Positions 1 to 11,432 of a stretch of 64,000 bases of DNA are shown piece by piece. Position 1 is the first letter of the stretch. Every line of letters starts with the position of its first letter. The notes beneath the pieces were generated by a model that was given only the letters and a program-made list of their open reading frames with translations, had not been told where the DNA came from and made no database searches. This DNA is from Polytrichum commune (Eukaryota > Streptophyta > Polytrichopsida > Polytrichales > Polytrichaceae): contig OX485803.1 in NCBI GenBank assembly GCA_950295325.1, positions 35,417,554 through 35,481,553 on the forward strand, read 5' to 3'. The position numbers and the translations under genes are program-made.

Positions 1-1247
1 GTGGTGTTGGACCACATGTAAAGCTCATTGTCATCCATGGTGTCTTCATTGTCAAATGCAAACGGATCATGGGGGTTGTCAAAGCCCAAGTTCCTCCATC
101 GTGCCCACTGTCGCTATCGTTGTATGAAGGCCCTGAAGAATCTCCACTTGGTCTGCCAGTGGGTCATCATTTATATCCTCATCAACTAAGTAATTGAATC
201 TTTGGACATCATGTTCATTAGATTACATGCGGCCAAGTCACAACCCACCCTCTCCCATACCAACTGTTCATTGGTATAAATGTAAATCAAATTTTCAGCC
301 CTAGCCGAACTCAACCTGTTCCTAGTTTTTGTATGAACAAATGGATGGCTACATGACGAAGAGGAACACACTTGGGCTAACATACTCTTAGCCAAAGGGA
401 TCAAGTGTGTGCCACCTTCACCTACAAGGCTCCATCACGCATAGGGTGGAATGTTGCCTTCCATGGGCAAAGGCGTATTGACAAATATACCTAGACTATG
501 CTTTTTAAATGTTAGAAATTTGGCAACTACCCAAACGTATTGACCATCAATGCATAAGGTCAACCCTCCTCATGGCGCCCAAGAATCTTGATTTAACGTC
601 GGCATCTTTGTGATGCTAAGACCATCTAGTAAATACGGATTCAACATTGTATCCGCTTGGTGGAGGTCTGTGGGAAACATATGCTATCCGATATAGAAAT
701 TTTCTTCAACCAACATCATAAGGTTGTGGGCTAAGTTGAAATGATGGTTTCTAAGGCTAAGCACATGATTTTTTAATTTTTTCCATCGCCAACTAAGCAT
801 TGCTCATCGTTGGCTCTATGTCATCAAACATTCTTAGTGTTTTCAATACCTCTTCCGACATGTGGCGGTAATTATTGCAACTAGTCGAGAATTTGTAATC
901 AATCACACTTGCTCGATGTGCCTCGATGACACTTCTCCTCCAATGATCACTCCCCCGACTCAACTTGTTCACGTAGGCGATTTAATTGGGGATGTATGTC
1001 CATTTGTTTCAATGCATATTTGATTTTGACGAGTCGATCAATCATCAAGAAGTTGATGGCAAATTTTGTGGACCCATACATCTTCAATTCCAAATTGGGC
1101 AGGTACATAAGGAAGGCCACCATAGGAAATTTGTGGGCCTAGATGTATTTGACAATGTTTTGTTTGCATTGTTCATAATGTCTTTTATTCATTGTTGTTT
1201 CTCCCAATCCTTCAACAATGCTTTGTCATTCTCTTTACAGTTATTTT
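1..1247 (-). pseudogene. Decayed hAT transposase, C-terminal half (runs off left edge)
   Basis: Read on the minus strand and followed through shifting frames, this is the C-terminal half of a plant hAT transposase of the DUF659/hAT-dimerisation kind. The open piece 404-186 carries LAKSMLAQVCSSSSC and then RNRLSSARAENLIYIYTNE, the usual C-terminal dimerisation signature. Upstream (1060-700) short in-frame pieces such as LVKIKYALKQM, SVIEAHRASVIDYKFS, MFDDIEPTMSNA and LAHNLMMLVEENFY fit the segment that precedes it. Stops and frameshifts interrupt every few dozen codons, so no intact protein can be made. The 3' end continues to the window edge and beyond. Such proteins cut and rejoin transposon ends in the nucleus; this copy is dead. 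The family call is firm; the exact 5' limit (about 1247) is a guess. Confidence 0.7.
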
Positions 1248-1499
1248 CTTTTTTGAAGGAAAAATAGTTTCCGGTGTCGTGTAAGAAATGGTTTAATAAG
1301 TAAATATAGTGTGAAATGTTTTGAGAGTAGGGTTTAAAACAAATAAAAATAAAACTAAGAAAAATAAAGGTATAGACAAAAGGGAGGGGGGAGATCAGAG
1401 GAATAAGGGGAGAAGAGTAAGAACCGTGGTTAGAACCATGAAACTTAGAGTCACATGCTCAGGGGGTAGGTGGCGCCAACTGGTAGTTACTTACCTAGT

Positions 1500-1625
1500 T
1501 TTCACCAGCAATGCCAAGCCACGTGGCCATTCGCCTGCTCATACGGGTCCAGAGGGTTTCGAACCCGGACCAGTGCTATGACGCTTGAAGCACTTTGCTA
1601 GTTGGGCTTTCGCGGCTTGGCATTT
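1500..1625 (-). repeat. tRNA-derived SINE-like head
   Basis: On the minus strand an A-box-like TAGCAAAGTGCTTCA (1600-1586) is followed about 30 nt later by a perfect B box GGTTCGAAACC (1565-1555). That spacing and order are those of a tRNA gene or tRNA-derived SINE. The outer sequence GCCAAGCC recurs inverted at both ends (about 1513 and 1622). It does not fold as a convincing tRNA cloverleaf, so a SINE head is the better call. No target duplication was found. Confidence 0.45.
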
Positions 1626-1814
1626 ATCAGAGCATGCTGAAGGGATTTATATTCCTATCTATTGTTTACATGTTTTTTATTTTTTATTTATTTAAGTGGA
1701 TTTGAATGGAAGAAAGAATCATATTTTTTGGGAAAGCTTCCGAATGACGTATTTTTACTAGAAAGTATTTAGGTTACAAGAAGAAAGACCATTTCAGAGC
1801 TTCACCAGTTTGAT

Positions 1815-2306
1815 GTGGTTATTTTGATTTTTTTCTTTTTTTTGAACATGTCGAATTGGAGAGTTTTGCCCCAGTCTCAAGATGAAGAACTTCAACCAGA
1901 GCTTGAGCTGAACTTTTCTTTATCTCAACTGCCGACTCGTACTCTTCTGCCACTTAGTCATTTACCACTGCATGAGCGTCCACAAGAAGAAGTTGGGCCT
2001 TCTCGGCCGTTGAAGCAACCTCGTGTGGAGCAGCGGTGACACGGAAACCTTCAACAAGATGCTCGTGCATTGGTGATTTTTTTGCAGGCTGGGTGTGTTG
2101 AACCTGACACTCAGGATGTGACATTTGGACGAATTTTTGAAGGCTTAAATAACGATCAATATTTTTGTTGTCTTAAGCCTGCGAAAGGAAGTTGCGGCCA
2201 TCAACGTTGGCTACAAGGTCCAGTTAATCCATTGTCTAAGGCTGATCGTGCGGACTACGTAGTAGTTATTCTTCGACGCATCCTCAAGTTCTTGCAGTTG
2301 GAGTGA
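1815..2306 (+). pseudogene. Unrecognised ORF with one in-frame stop
   Basis: A reading frame stays open from about 1815 to 2306 except for one TGA at 2037-2039, giving about 163 codons. The first good ATG is at 1848 (MSNWRVLPQSQDEEL). The N-terminal part is rich in Q, E, L and P. The part after the stop is compact and more globular (TFGRIFEGLNNDQYFCCLK, then SKADRADYVVVILRRILKFL) and ends in a proper TGA. A strong acceptor-like TTTTTTTGCAG lies at 2078-2088, but the 52-nt intron that would remove the stop breaks the frame. No family recognised. It may be a pseudogene, a recoded gene, or exons wrongly joined here. The flanks are repeats. Confidence 0.3.
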
Positions 2307-2308
2307 AA

Positions 2309-4185
2309 TTCCTTTTGGAATTCTTTCCAATATCATTTGGAAATATATTTGAGGTTATATGTTTAGTTTTTTTTAATGTTTTCAAACTTTATCTTGTGTG
2401 TTTGAAGTTTGGTAAATAAAAAGTAGACATAGTTTATCATTTAGGTTGAATTTTGATGCCTTATGGCTAAGATAAGGGAATGACAAGGATTAAAAGATAG
2501 ATAAGGATGAAGTAAGCCTATTTGGATTAACCAATGACTAGTTGGAGCCCATGTGATATAGGTTTGGATTAGTGTTGACTTTGGCGAGGAAGTTAAGAGG
2601 TCGACCTTCTCTTTCCTCAAGGAGGTGTGTTGACAAGGATTAAGGATAGATAAGAATTAATGATAGATAAGGATTAACGATATAAAGGGATGAAGTAAGC
2701 CTATAGGGGTTAACCAATGATTAGTTGGCACCTATGTGACATAGGTTTGGGCTAGTGTTGACTTTGATGAGGAGGCTAAGGGGTCGGCCCCTCTCTCCAA
2801 GGGGGTGTGGAGTTTTAGCTTTGATGTGTGTGTGTGTGGAGGGCGAGAACTCAGTGTGTACTTGGAATTTTTCTATGAAAATTTGAGAGTTTGTACATTT
2901 TGTCGGTGTGGTTCCAAAATGCTATAGCACGCTCCATTCGGACTTTGTATGTGAATTCTATGAGTGTTAGAGTGAAACTATGTTTGTTGTAAAGAAATTT
3001 AGAAGACCATGACTTCAAAAGCTTGTAGAAATTTATGTATAGAATTTTGTTTATGAAATTTGAGTGAGTGATGTATTATTGTACCAGCTCTTCATGAAGC
3101 TTTAAAATTCTTAATTTAGAATTTTGAAGAGAAATTTATGGCTTTCAAGGCAAGAGGGTGTTAAGCTGCCAACTAGATTCAACAATGAAAGTGTGAACCA
3201 ACTTCAACAAAGCATAGAAAATGTTTGGAAATGATTCTTAAAATGAAATTTGGAGAGAACATGTGTGATGTTGTTAGTTTTTCAGAGCTATCACTTGGCA
3301 TTAATAAAACTTAGATGAAACCAGAACGTCCTATGAAGTGAAGGGAGGTGCAGCTAACAATGAATTTGGGAGTATGACCTTTGACAAGCTATGAAACTTG
3401 GATAGTATTTTACTAACCTTTAATATCTATTTTACTTTGTTAAGCACTTTGATAGCTTTCCAAAATGCTAAAGCACTCTTGATTTGGAGTAATTATGTTA
3501 TTTTGGTGGTTCTTCAAAGTTTGGCTACAATTTTAGAGGGAGATCCGGGATTTTGAAGATATGTGTAAAACTTATATGGGATTGTATATATGATGTATTC
3601 AAAGATGAATACTTCTTACATTATCTTAGTCTCCCATGTCTTAAGCCAAAACTAATTGCAGCTAGAAATCCAATATTTCCCCAAAGCAAAGACTTCTCTA
3701 CACGATACCGGCTATGACTCTTCCTAAATATATGCAAACTCTTTTAATTTTATTGGTTATAGATGCCTCAACCTTATATTTACTTGCAACTTGGTAGGAG
3801 GAGGGTCAATACAGGTTGTCCACCACCTGATTGTTGGTGGGTGGGGCCACAATTCATGGAATTAAATGTTGTCGGTATAATTACACTAAAAAATAACATA
3901 AGGTAAAGGGTGCTAGAACCAACACCTATAAATGCCTCCCAATTGCCAAACTCTACTACCTTGAAGAGTGTCGGGGCCCATCAAGTGATGGTTTTAAAAG
4001 GGGGGAGGGGACAGTTTTGGCTTTTTTATTTACAAAGCCAAGAAGGTAGGTTCACAAAGCACAGAGGAGGTCGGTTCTAGGCATAAAGGGGCCAGTTCAT
4101 GGGATGCAAGGGGCAATAGTACAAAACATGGTCCTTTCAAACACTTGGCTTCGACACAAATTTTTTTGTATCAAAATCTATGAAC
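2309..4185. other. Spacer with a 183-bp tandem duplication
   Basis: No gene seen. About 2506-2640 and 2689-2820 are two diverged copies of one unit (both start GATGAAGTAAGCCTAT), offset 183 bp. Each contains the phrase 'ggtttggRttagtgttgac'. The remainder is AT-rich unique-looking sequence. Confidence 0.5.
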
Positions 4186-4189
4186 TTTT

Positions 4190-4630
4190 GGATCACTAGC
4201 GGAGCCATTTTCTCATGTGGACCACCAGTAATTTTCTACTATTAATCTTCTAGATTACAAACACATTCTTGTGGGCCATGGTATCGTCTTGCTATTTTGT
4301 TGGCCATGCAAAAGGTGCATGACATATTTGTTATCTTTTTGGCTACTTATTAGATATAGATTCCATTCAAGCTTACTCATAATATCTACATCCCATGTAT
4401 ACTACTGAATGTACAATATAAAGGAACTTATTATAATCTCTTTGTTTAATTTAAAGATTTTCTTATAGTGATTTATTTCCCCTCCTGCAAATTGTTATAT
4501 TTTTGGCTACTCATTCAAGCTTACACACTAGATTCCATATTTATTATTGAATAGCCATAAATGAATGTTCTATCTTTATTTATTTTTAGAGATCTTGTAG
4601 ATCTAGAAACGAGTCACCTTACTAGGTAAT
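4190..4630 (+). repeat. Dispersed repeat, copy 1 (inverted partner at 10.7-11.2 kb)
   Basis: The segment matches the reverse complement of about 10725-11160 over more than 400 bp, including GTTGGCCATGCAAAAGGT and CTTACTCATAATATCTACAT. Both copies end in GAGATCT-T-TAGATCT followed by a GAGTC motif. No coding frame is conserved. Probably an old transposon fragment of unknown class. Confidence 0.6.
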
Positions 4631-5540
4631 TACTAATGTGTGAGAGAGAGGGAATTATTGCCATGTTTTGTACATATTTTGTTCCAAAGAGGCATACTCT
4701 ATACATGTTCAAAAGAGCCATATTTGGTAGTAATGTCCAAGGGCAATTTTTAGAAAATGAATAATCTTACTTATCTCATTAAAAACCTATTCAACATGTC
4801 ATTAGGCCCTCCACACCAAAGTTGCCTAAGTTACATAGCAATCTCTCATACACATTAGTAATTACTTAGGATAGTGATTAATCCCCTCTCTTTCTTACAT
4901 TAATAATTTACTAGGAACAATGAATGGGGAAAATTGATGGTTCTTTACAAATGAACTGATTGCTATGGGCAAATAATTGGATATAGATGAGGGTAGTCGG
5001 AGGGCATCCAATTTATAAAGGGAGGAAACCAGATATCGACCGGTCTTCATTTTGAATTAACAGATAATTGATGGGTTGAAGGTGTAAACCCCTGGATATT
5101 AATTGTCCCCCCCAAGAGTATCGGCGGATCCTAGCCAGCCACCGAGGGTATGGGCCAGATCTCGTTTGGGGAGGATCATAGGGAGATAGTAGTCCCCTCC
5201 CCCTGTCAATTCTACACTCATTCTCACTCATTCTCACTCATTCCTGTTCTCCTTCGTTGTTTTTCCTCGTTGCTCTCCGTGGCTTCTCCTTTGTTGCTCC
5301 CTCGTTGCTCCCTCGTCGCTCCCTCGTCGCTCTACGTGGTTGCTCCCTCGCTGCTCTTTGTGACTTTTTTGCTAGATTTCTTAAGCATGGCTTCAAGGGG
5401 CTCTCAGTTGTGTGTGTTGCCTTTTATTGGATTTTGATTTGAGTAAGAGCAGCAGGAAATTGAGCCGAACTCCTAGTTTTCTTGGCTTTCGCCTACTTCA
5501 GTAACACTCCACCCTCTTCGGCTATGGTAGGTTTTCCGTT
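4631..5540. other. Spacer with low-complexity TTGCTCCCTCG tract
   Basis: No gene seen. 5245-5360 is a pyrimidine-rich imperfect repeat of GTTGCTCCCTCG/GTCGCTCCCTCG that opens several frames at once and so mimics a Leu/Ser-rich protein. 5217-5246 repeats 'tcattctcac'. This could be the leader of a retroelement, but no LTR ends were found. Confidence 0.4.
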
Positions 5541-5544
5541 CCTT

Positions 5545-6005
5545 ACATGTGTGAAACTTGTCATAGCTGCATCATCAACATGACTCGGTTGCAAATGACA
5601 TTCATCTTCTAAATTTTGTACATAATGTCCATGTGTAGAAAGTTATGAGAACTTGGTGGATATTTGAATTTCGGGTTGCATAGAATGTGTCATTTGATGC
5701 CCGCACATACAAAACTTCTCATGGCTACATCATCAACATAGCTCTGCTGCCAATGGCATTTGTCTTGGTGATCAAACCAAAACTTTGTACATCATGTTTA
5801 TGTGTAGAAAATTGCGGGAACTTGGTGGAGATGTGAATCCCAAATTGCATAGAATGTCTCCTTTGATGCCTACATGTACACAAAACTTGTCATGGTTGGT
5901 TCGTCAACATGACTTTGCCGAATATGACACACATCTTGGTGATCGTACCAAATCTTGTACGCAATGTTTATGTGTGTAGAGCTGCAAAGACTTGGTGATG
6001 ATTGG
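5545..6005. repeat. Three tandem copies of a ~160-170-bp unit
   Basis: Three diverged units begin near 5545, 5703 and 5871, each with AAACTT(G/C)TCAT(A/G)G followed by CAACATGACT-like and TTTRTGTGTAGA motifs and ending near GGTGATG. They are 75-85 percent alike by eye. No conserved frame. Confidence 0.6.
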
Positions 6006-6477
6006 TGCCCAGTGAGTGGATGTTGAGACCTTTGCAATCGACATCAAACACATGGCTTGGACTCTCAGTTTCCTCTAGGGTTGGAGTGAATGAATTATGA
6101 ACATGACGTCACATGATTCATTGAAGTATTTACTTGACTAACACTTTACAAAATGTGGTCCACAAAATGTGAGTGCTCATGAATCTAGAGGTCCGTGTAA
6201 TCTAGTTGAGAATGGTTAATTAAATATTGTGTTTTGCTGCAACTTTAGCATGTTGTTATAGTGGTGGATTTATACACACAAGGAGAATATACACAATTTT
6301 ACAGTGATGGAAGTAAACAACAATCACACCCCCTTTTATTTTATGAATTTTTTTGTCATAACAAATTGATTTTATCCTATGAAATTAATGTTACCTTTCA
6401 TAAATGAAAATTGACATTTGAACTTGTGTTCAACTTGTTTGAGTGTAGAATTATCCTTCAAATAGAGAGGAGATGTT
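6006..6477. other. AT-rich spacer
   Basis: No gene, repeat unit or structure recognised. Confidence 0.4.
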
Positions 6478-6600
6478 GAGGCAAACCAACCCGTACACTA
6501 GTTCCTTGAAAGCAAAGGTTTAGGCATCCAACAAGGAACGAGTGTATGGATTGGTTCACCCAGATCGAGAGAAGGGAAGTTGAAGTTGTCTCCTTATATG
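6478..6600 (+). repeat. Dispersed AACCGGTT-family fragment with hairpin
   Basis: 6481-6562 folds into an imperfect hairpin of about 26-bp arms (AACCAACCCGTACACTAGTT against GAACCAATCCATACACTCGTT). The stretch TTTAGGCATCCA-CAAGGAACGAG recurs at 17460-17505, where the arms are shorter. It belongs to the dispersed family annotated at 17.4, 45.4 and 51.2 kb. Confidence 0.45.
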
Positions 6601-7388
6601 AGAGAGATTCCCATTATCCTATCATTTTGTGTTAGAGGACATGTTTTCACGTGTTTTATTTTTATTTTTTATGAAGCCTCACTTGAGTATTAATGTCTTC
6701 ACATATATTTAGTGACTTGAGTTATATCTACAGAACATCAAAATGATTCAAAATCCAAGTTAATGATTAGTTTAAGTTTGCATGTAAGTTGTGGGGGTAG
6801 GTGGTCAGACATTACGTGAAGCTAATTGACAATTTTTTGTAGAGGCAAAATTCAAGATGTTTTCCATTATTTGATATTGAATTCCCAAATCCCACTCCAC
6901 ACATTGAAATGTAGAGAACATAAAGTTATATGATTTTGATGGTTTTCTAAAATCCTAACCAGAAGTATGAATTGACTTTCAATGTATACAATAGACTATT
7001 GCATGTCTTAATCTTTGGGTTTAGGGTTATTGGTGTAAGTTCTAAGATTTCTCTCTGGTTGGATGTGTAGATCCACGTTATTGCATCAACGCTCTAATAC
7101 ATTGAAATTGGATTATATTTTTTAATCATTATAGCTTAGGTGTTGGTAATGGACTTGCATTGGTTTTCTCTTGTTTGTTGTGTTAATATTTTGTTTGCCT
7201 TGTAGTTGTATCCTAGGAACTTTGTTGAATATGGAAAATTTGTTTTCACATGGCAAAAAGACAAAAATGCCTCTGTACGATGCTTTATAAAAATTCATGA
7301 AGTAACGATACAACACTACTCGAACATCGTTATCATCTAAAGGTTGGTCTTCTCCTCTTGATTTGACTCCAATACAAATTGTTGTCAA
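6601..7388. other. AT-rich spacer
   Basis: Nothing recognisable as a gene. Open frames here (for example minus 7388-7122) have no family features. Confidence 0.35.
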
Positions 7389-7389
7389 T

Positions 7390-9370
7390 TAGTGGAAGGA
7401 CACATGGTATATTCAATTTGATTGGATTGAATTTGATTATGTCACGAGTACAGTTTATTGCAAAGTTTGCAGACATGAAGAGGGAGATCAACATTTGTCA
7501 ATATGGATAGTATAAATATCCGAATATCAACTTTTCAAGACCATGAAAATTGTGGAGAGCATGGGCGTTTGACTTGGACAATAAATAAATAAACGTGAAC
7601 AATGGCAAAAAAATTGCAGAGGTGAATGGTACATGTGATGAACCATGCATTTCTTATGTCAAACAATTTATTACATTGGGAAGGAAATCATTTAAAAAAA
7701 ATTATTGGTTTGTTTTCTTTGTATGTAAAGTTAAAATGAATATGATGAAAAAAATTTATCATGGTGAGAAAAATTATGGTAAGATCTTATTTTACATTTC
7801 ATTAGTGGTTCAGTAAATTTTTTGGATAAGATCCAAGACTCTAGTTTATTTGGTATTATGATTGATGATTTTACAAATATATTTGTAATAGGCCATCTTG
7901 TTGTGTTTGCTAATTTTATTGATGATGGCCTTTGTCTTTATATTTTTATTATTATTGCATATTGAAGATGGAAAAAAATACATGTATAATATTTGAAAAT
8001 TTAACAAGAAGTATAAAAGAGTGGAGACTAAATTTTGACAAGTGTATATTTATTGATGATGCCCTTTGTCTTTGTATTTTATTATTATTTCATATTGAAG
8101 ATGGAAAAAAATACATGTATAATATTTGAAAATTTAACAAGAAGTATAAAAGAAGGGATACTAAATTTTGACAAGTGTATAAAATTTGGCTTTAATGGTA
8201 CATCAACCATGATCGGCAAAAATAATGATATTGTAATGAGGTTGAAGGAAAAGGTAATTTCTTTCTTTATATGCATCCATTATGTAACATATAAGACGAA
8301 TTTGACAACGATGAATATAACAAAAGTTCCGATTCCCAAAGAGTTGTTTAGAATAATAGATTGCTCTTGCATTTATTGACAATGCATTTCAAAAATCGTA
8401 CAAAAGAAGAATAAAAATGCGTTGTTTGATTGCAAGAGGAATTTACCGATATCAAAAAATATTAAAAAGATATATACCAACAAATTAGATGGTTGTCACC
8501 ATGGCAAAGCGTGACAATCCTTTGTGATTCTTTAGAAAATATTCTAACATACTTGAACAATCTTGATGTTATGGAGGATGAAACTGTATTCAATATAATT
8601 ACAAAAACTTCACACATTCAAGTACATCTACGTGACTTATTTTTTGGATGATATTTTACATGTTTTCTTCATGTTATTACAAATATTGTAAAATAAGTTT
8701 GTGGACCTTACTACAATATATTGGGTGGTGAAGACTGGTATGCTCAAATTTGTATGTTATTTATTAAAGGGACTACAAATTGAAATAGTAAGACCTTCAA
8801 TAAACAAACATGGTATCATATTTTTCCTGAATTTGGTCTTGAAGGAAGATATCTAAACATGTAATCTAACAAGAATAAGGAAAATAAAATCATGATGTTG
8901 AAATGATATGGAATAGATTGGGACATGACCTCATGAATGTAATGGCATTTCAAAAGTAATTTGTTTTGGTAGTGTGAAACGCATTAGACAGTAAGTCTGA
9001 AAACAACCACATCATAGCAACGTTTGTAAGGTCCGACCAATATGTCTTATAAACAAATTGGTTTGGCTAATTATGGGATAGTTGAGATAGCTAAAATGCA
9101 ATGTGTTAGTGCGCACGGTGACTTGTAAGAGGGTATTTTCAGTACAAAATTGCATAAAGATCAAACACATGAATAGAATGTTGATGAATAATTTGGAGAG
9201 TGTTTTACAGGGTACTTTAGAGGGGTCAATCAAAGGTTGCTATGAATTTGTTTATGAAGCCATAGGAATGTGACAAAATAATACCAAATTCATATATATC
9301 TATTCTCGCACCTATAACGGTATCTTTGTAGAGTTGTTGGTCTTGAGCAAAAAGACAACTTATTTGATGT
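7390..9370 (+). pseudogene. Decayed hAT transposase (zinc-finger/DUF4371 type)
   Basis: Almost the full course of a hAT transposase can be followed on the plus strand in changing frames. First comes a TTF-type zinc-finger start (FDYVTSTVYCKVCRHEEGD, about 7425-7485), then IRISTFQDHENCGEHGRLTW (about 7520-7575). The DDE/RNase H-like core follows, with GIMIDDFTNIFVIGHLVVFA (about 7855-7915) and FGFNGTSTMIGKNND (8190-8230), then RLKEKVISFFICIHYVTYKT. Next is the WQSVTILCDSLENILTYLNN block (about 8500-8560). The C-terminal dimerisation motif is CKRVFSVQNCIKIKHMNRML (about 9130-9190), followed by SVLQGTLEGS. Many stops and frameshifts and a 134-bp internal duplication kill it. It is the same broad hAT type as the two copies in the 60.5-63.7 kb palindrome. 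TIRs were not found. Confidence 0.75.
7921..8188 (+). repeat. 134-bp tandem duplication inside the hAT pseudogene
   Basis: 7921-8054 and 8055-8188 are near-identical head-to-tail copies starting GATGATG-CCTTTGTCTTT and containing GAAGATGGAAAAAAATACAT. The duplication repeats the region coding for LHIEDGKK-like residues and arose after insertion, since only this part is doubled. Confidence 0.8.
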
Positions 9371-9865
9371 GATTTTTTTTGTATGAAATGTAAATTATTT
9401 TGTAGGTGGTTTTTTGTACTAATCTAAATCCTTCTAACCTTTAATGGCTTCAAATCGTCTAAATTTGTAGGAGGATACTGAATGTGTATTTTTATATTTT
9501 ATATTGAAATATGTGAATTCAATCTTTGATTACGAAACTTTATTGTGGTTGGTTTGTATTCTATTTTCATGTCATGTGTATAAGAATATATGTGGAAGAT
9601 GAATTTGCTGATCCTTGTAGTTTTATAATCTTTGAAGACATTGGTGGTTTGAGGGGTTGTCAATCAATAAGGGGCATTTGAACAAGGTGCAACTTTTGCT
9701 AAGGATAATTTGGATTCTTGGCAAGGGAATGTAATTTATTTGAAAAAAAAATGAAAACCGGCCAAAATTTGATTTAAACAAAGTTTTGTACATCCGGATT
9801 TCAACCGAGCTAAACTGCCAAGTGGGAAAATTGAACTAGATCATCTTGGTGGATCCCTTCCCAAA
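9371..9865. other. Spacer and left flank of solo LTR
   Basis: No gene seen. 9750-9865 appears to be the interrupted half of an AACCGGTT-family repeat that resumes at 10623 on the other side of the LTR. Confidence 0.35.
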
Positions 9866-9870
9866 CCAAC

Positions 9871-10617
9871 TGTTACAAACCTCTCATCAACAATATCTCA
9901 AAGTAAGAATTGAAACCAACACCAATTTTATTTCTTCCTCTAAGTACAAACCGCAACCAAATAAAGTTTGGTCAAAAAAGCTCTACCACCCGACCATAGG
10001 AGAAAGACAAAAAAGATCCTCTCTCCTCCCCCGAGCTTCCTCTTATGCCGAAGCACTACTTTTACTTTCTATATTTACATATAGTAAAAGTATTCTATTC
10101 ATAGCTCTATCTCATAGTTCTACTATGAATCTTCTATCTTTGGTTCTTCTAGAACCTTCTTTCATCTCTTATCTCAATTCCATTCTTCCAATTGGAACTG
10201 TCTAATTCCAATTGGATTCATCCATTCTTCTTTCTAGTTGGAACTATCTAATTCCAACTAATTCATTCATTCAATCTTCTAATTGGAACTGTCTAATTCC
10301 AACTAGCTTTATCTATTCATTGAGAGTTGTCTAACTCCAATGAATAACATTCATCTTTCCAAATATGGAGTGGTCTAACTCTTGTGCACCTCATCGAGAG
10401 TTGTCTAACTCACGTGCACATGTTCTCAATTGGAATGGTCTAGTTCCAATGCACTAAATGCGGAGCTGTCTAACTCCAGTGCACATGTTGTCAATCTGGA
10501 GTTGTCTTACTCCTTTCCATTCATCCTCAACTGAGAGTTGTCTAGCTCTCATCTTTCTCTGCTTACACACTGGCACATGTAGTTAGAATATTCCTTAATA
10601 ATTCTAGTTACATTACA
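9871..10617 (-). mobile_element. Solo LTR, 747 bp, 5-bp TSD CCAAC
   Basis: The element is bounded by TG...CA (plus strand TGTTACAAAC ... GTTACATTACA) and by perfect 5-bp target duplications CCAAC at 9866-9870 and 10618-10622. No internal retrotransposon domain or second LTR is present, so it is a solo LTR left by LTR-LTR recombination. The minus orientation is inferred from the relative at 60.1-63.9 kb. In that sense a repeat-rich U3 (ten palindromic motifs, 10555-10190) precedes a TATA-like CATAAGAG (about 10040) and a CTCGGGGGAGGAGAG leader shared with the other copy. Confidence 0.8.
10188..10556. repeat. Ten spaced copies of palindromic motif GGAGTT-GTCT-AACTCC
   Basis: Ten imperfect palindromes of the form TTGGARYTRTCTAAYTCCAA occur every 35-47 bp; the spacers differ. 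Three use the variant TTGGAACT-TCTAATTCCAA, the others GGAGTTGTCTAACTCC. They fill the presumed U3 of the solo LTR. The same motif on the opposite strand occurs seven times at 60.22-60.50 kb in the related LTR. Each could bind a dimeric protein; this is inference. Confidence 0.8.
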
Positions 10618-10622
10618 CCAAC

Positions 10623-11165
10623 AAAGAATAGGTTCTAACCGGTTGGGGCCCCATCTCAACCAGTTATTAGAGAGTTCATGTAGAAAATCTCCCCGATCGT
10701 TGCTTATGAAGGGGACTCACATCTAGATCTAGACTTAGATCTATAAGATCTCTAAAATCAAACAAAGATATAACATTTATTTACATACATTCAATAACAA
10801 TCATGGAATCTAATGTGTAAGCTTGAATTAGTAGCCAAAAATATAACAATTTGGAGGAGGAAAAATAGATCACTATAAGAAGATCTTTAAATTGAAAAGA
10901 GATAAAACATAAGTTCCTTTATATTATACATTCAAATCTATACATGGGATGTAGATATTATGAGTAAGCTTGAATGAAATCTATATCTAGTAAGTAGCCA
11001 AAAATATAACAAAAACATCCTGGACCTTTTGCATGGCCAACAAAATAGCAAGACAACACCATGGCCCATAAGAACATGATTATAATCTGGAAGATTCCTA
11101 GCACAAAATTAATGGTGGCCCAAATGACAAAATGGCTCCAATGATGGTCCAAAAGAGCAAGGATT
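10623..11165 (-). repeat. Dispersed repeats incl. inverted partner of the 4.2-kb repeat
   Basis: 10623-10720 carries AACCGGTT and AAAATCTCCCCGATC, shared with about 45.4-45.6 kb. 10725-11160 is the reverse complement of 4190-4630. No gene seen. Confidence 0.55.
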
Positions 11166-11401
11166 TCAACATGAAAAATCCTATGTCAGAGCCAAGTGTT
11201 GGAAAGGGCCATGTTATGTACTAGTGCGAATAAAGTGGGATCATGGAGGTGGCCATGTGGCTTTGCGCGCTGTTACTAGTTGAGCTTTGATCTAGCTTGG
11301 GTCTAGTACCCAACTATGTTATGTTGGTTCTAGGTGGACATTAGGTCATTAACATTACAAACATATACTTCATTCATGCCGGCTTTGCAAAAGGTATGGA
11401 G

Positions 11402-11432
<31 letters not shown>

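Noticed and set aside
2035-2088. 52-nt intron removing the in-frame TGA
   Set aside because: Length breaks the downstream frame, and a 52-nt intron is too short for plant splicing.
5150-5442. Two overlapping Leu/Ser-rich frames
   Set aside because: Produced by a degenerate GTTGCTCCCTCG repeat, which opens several frames together.
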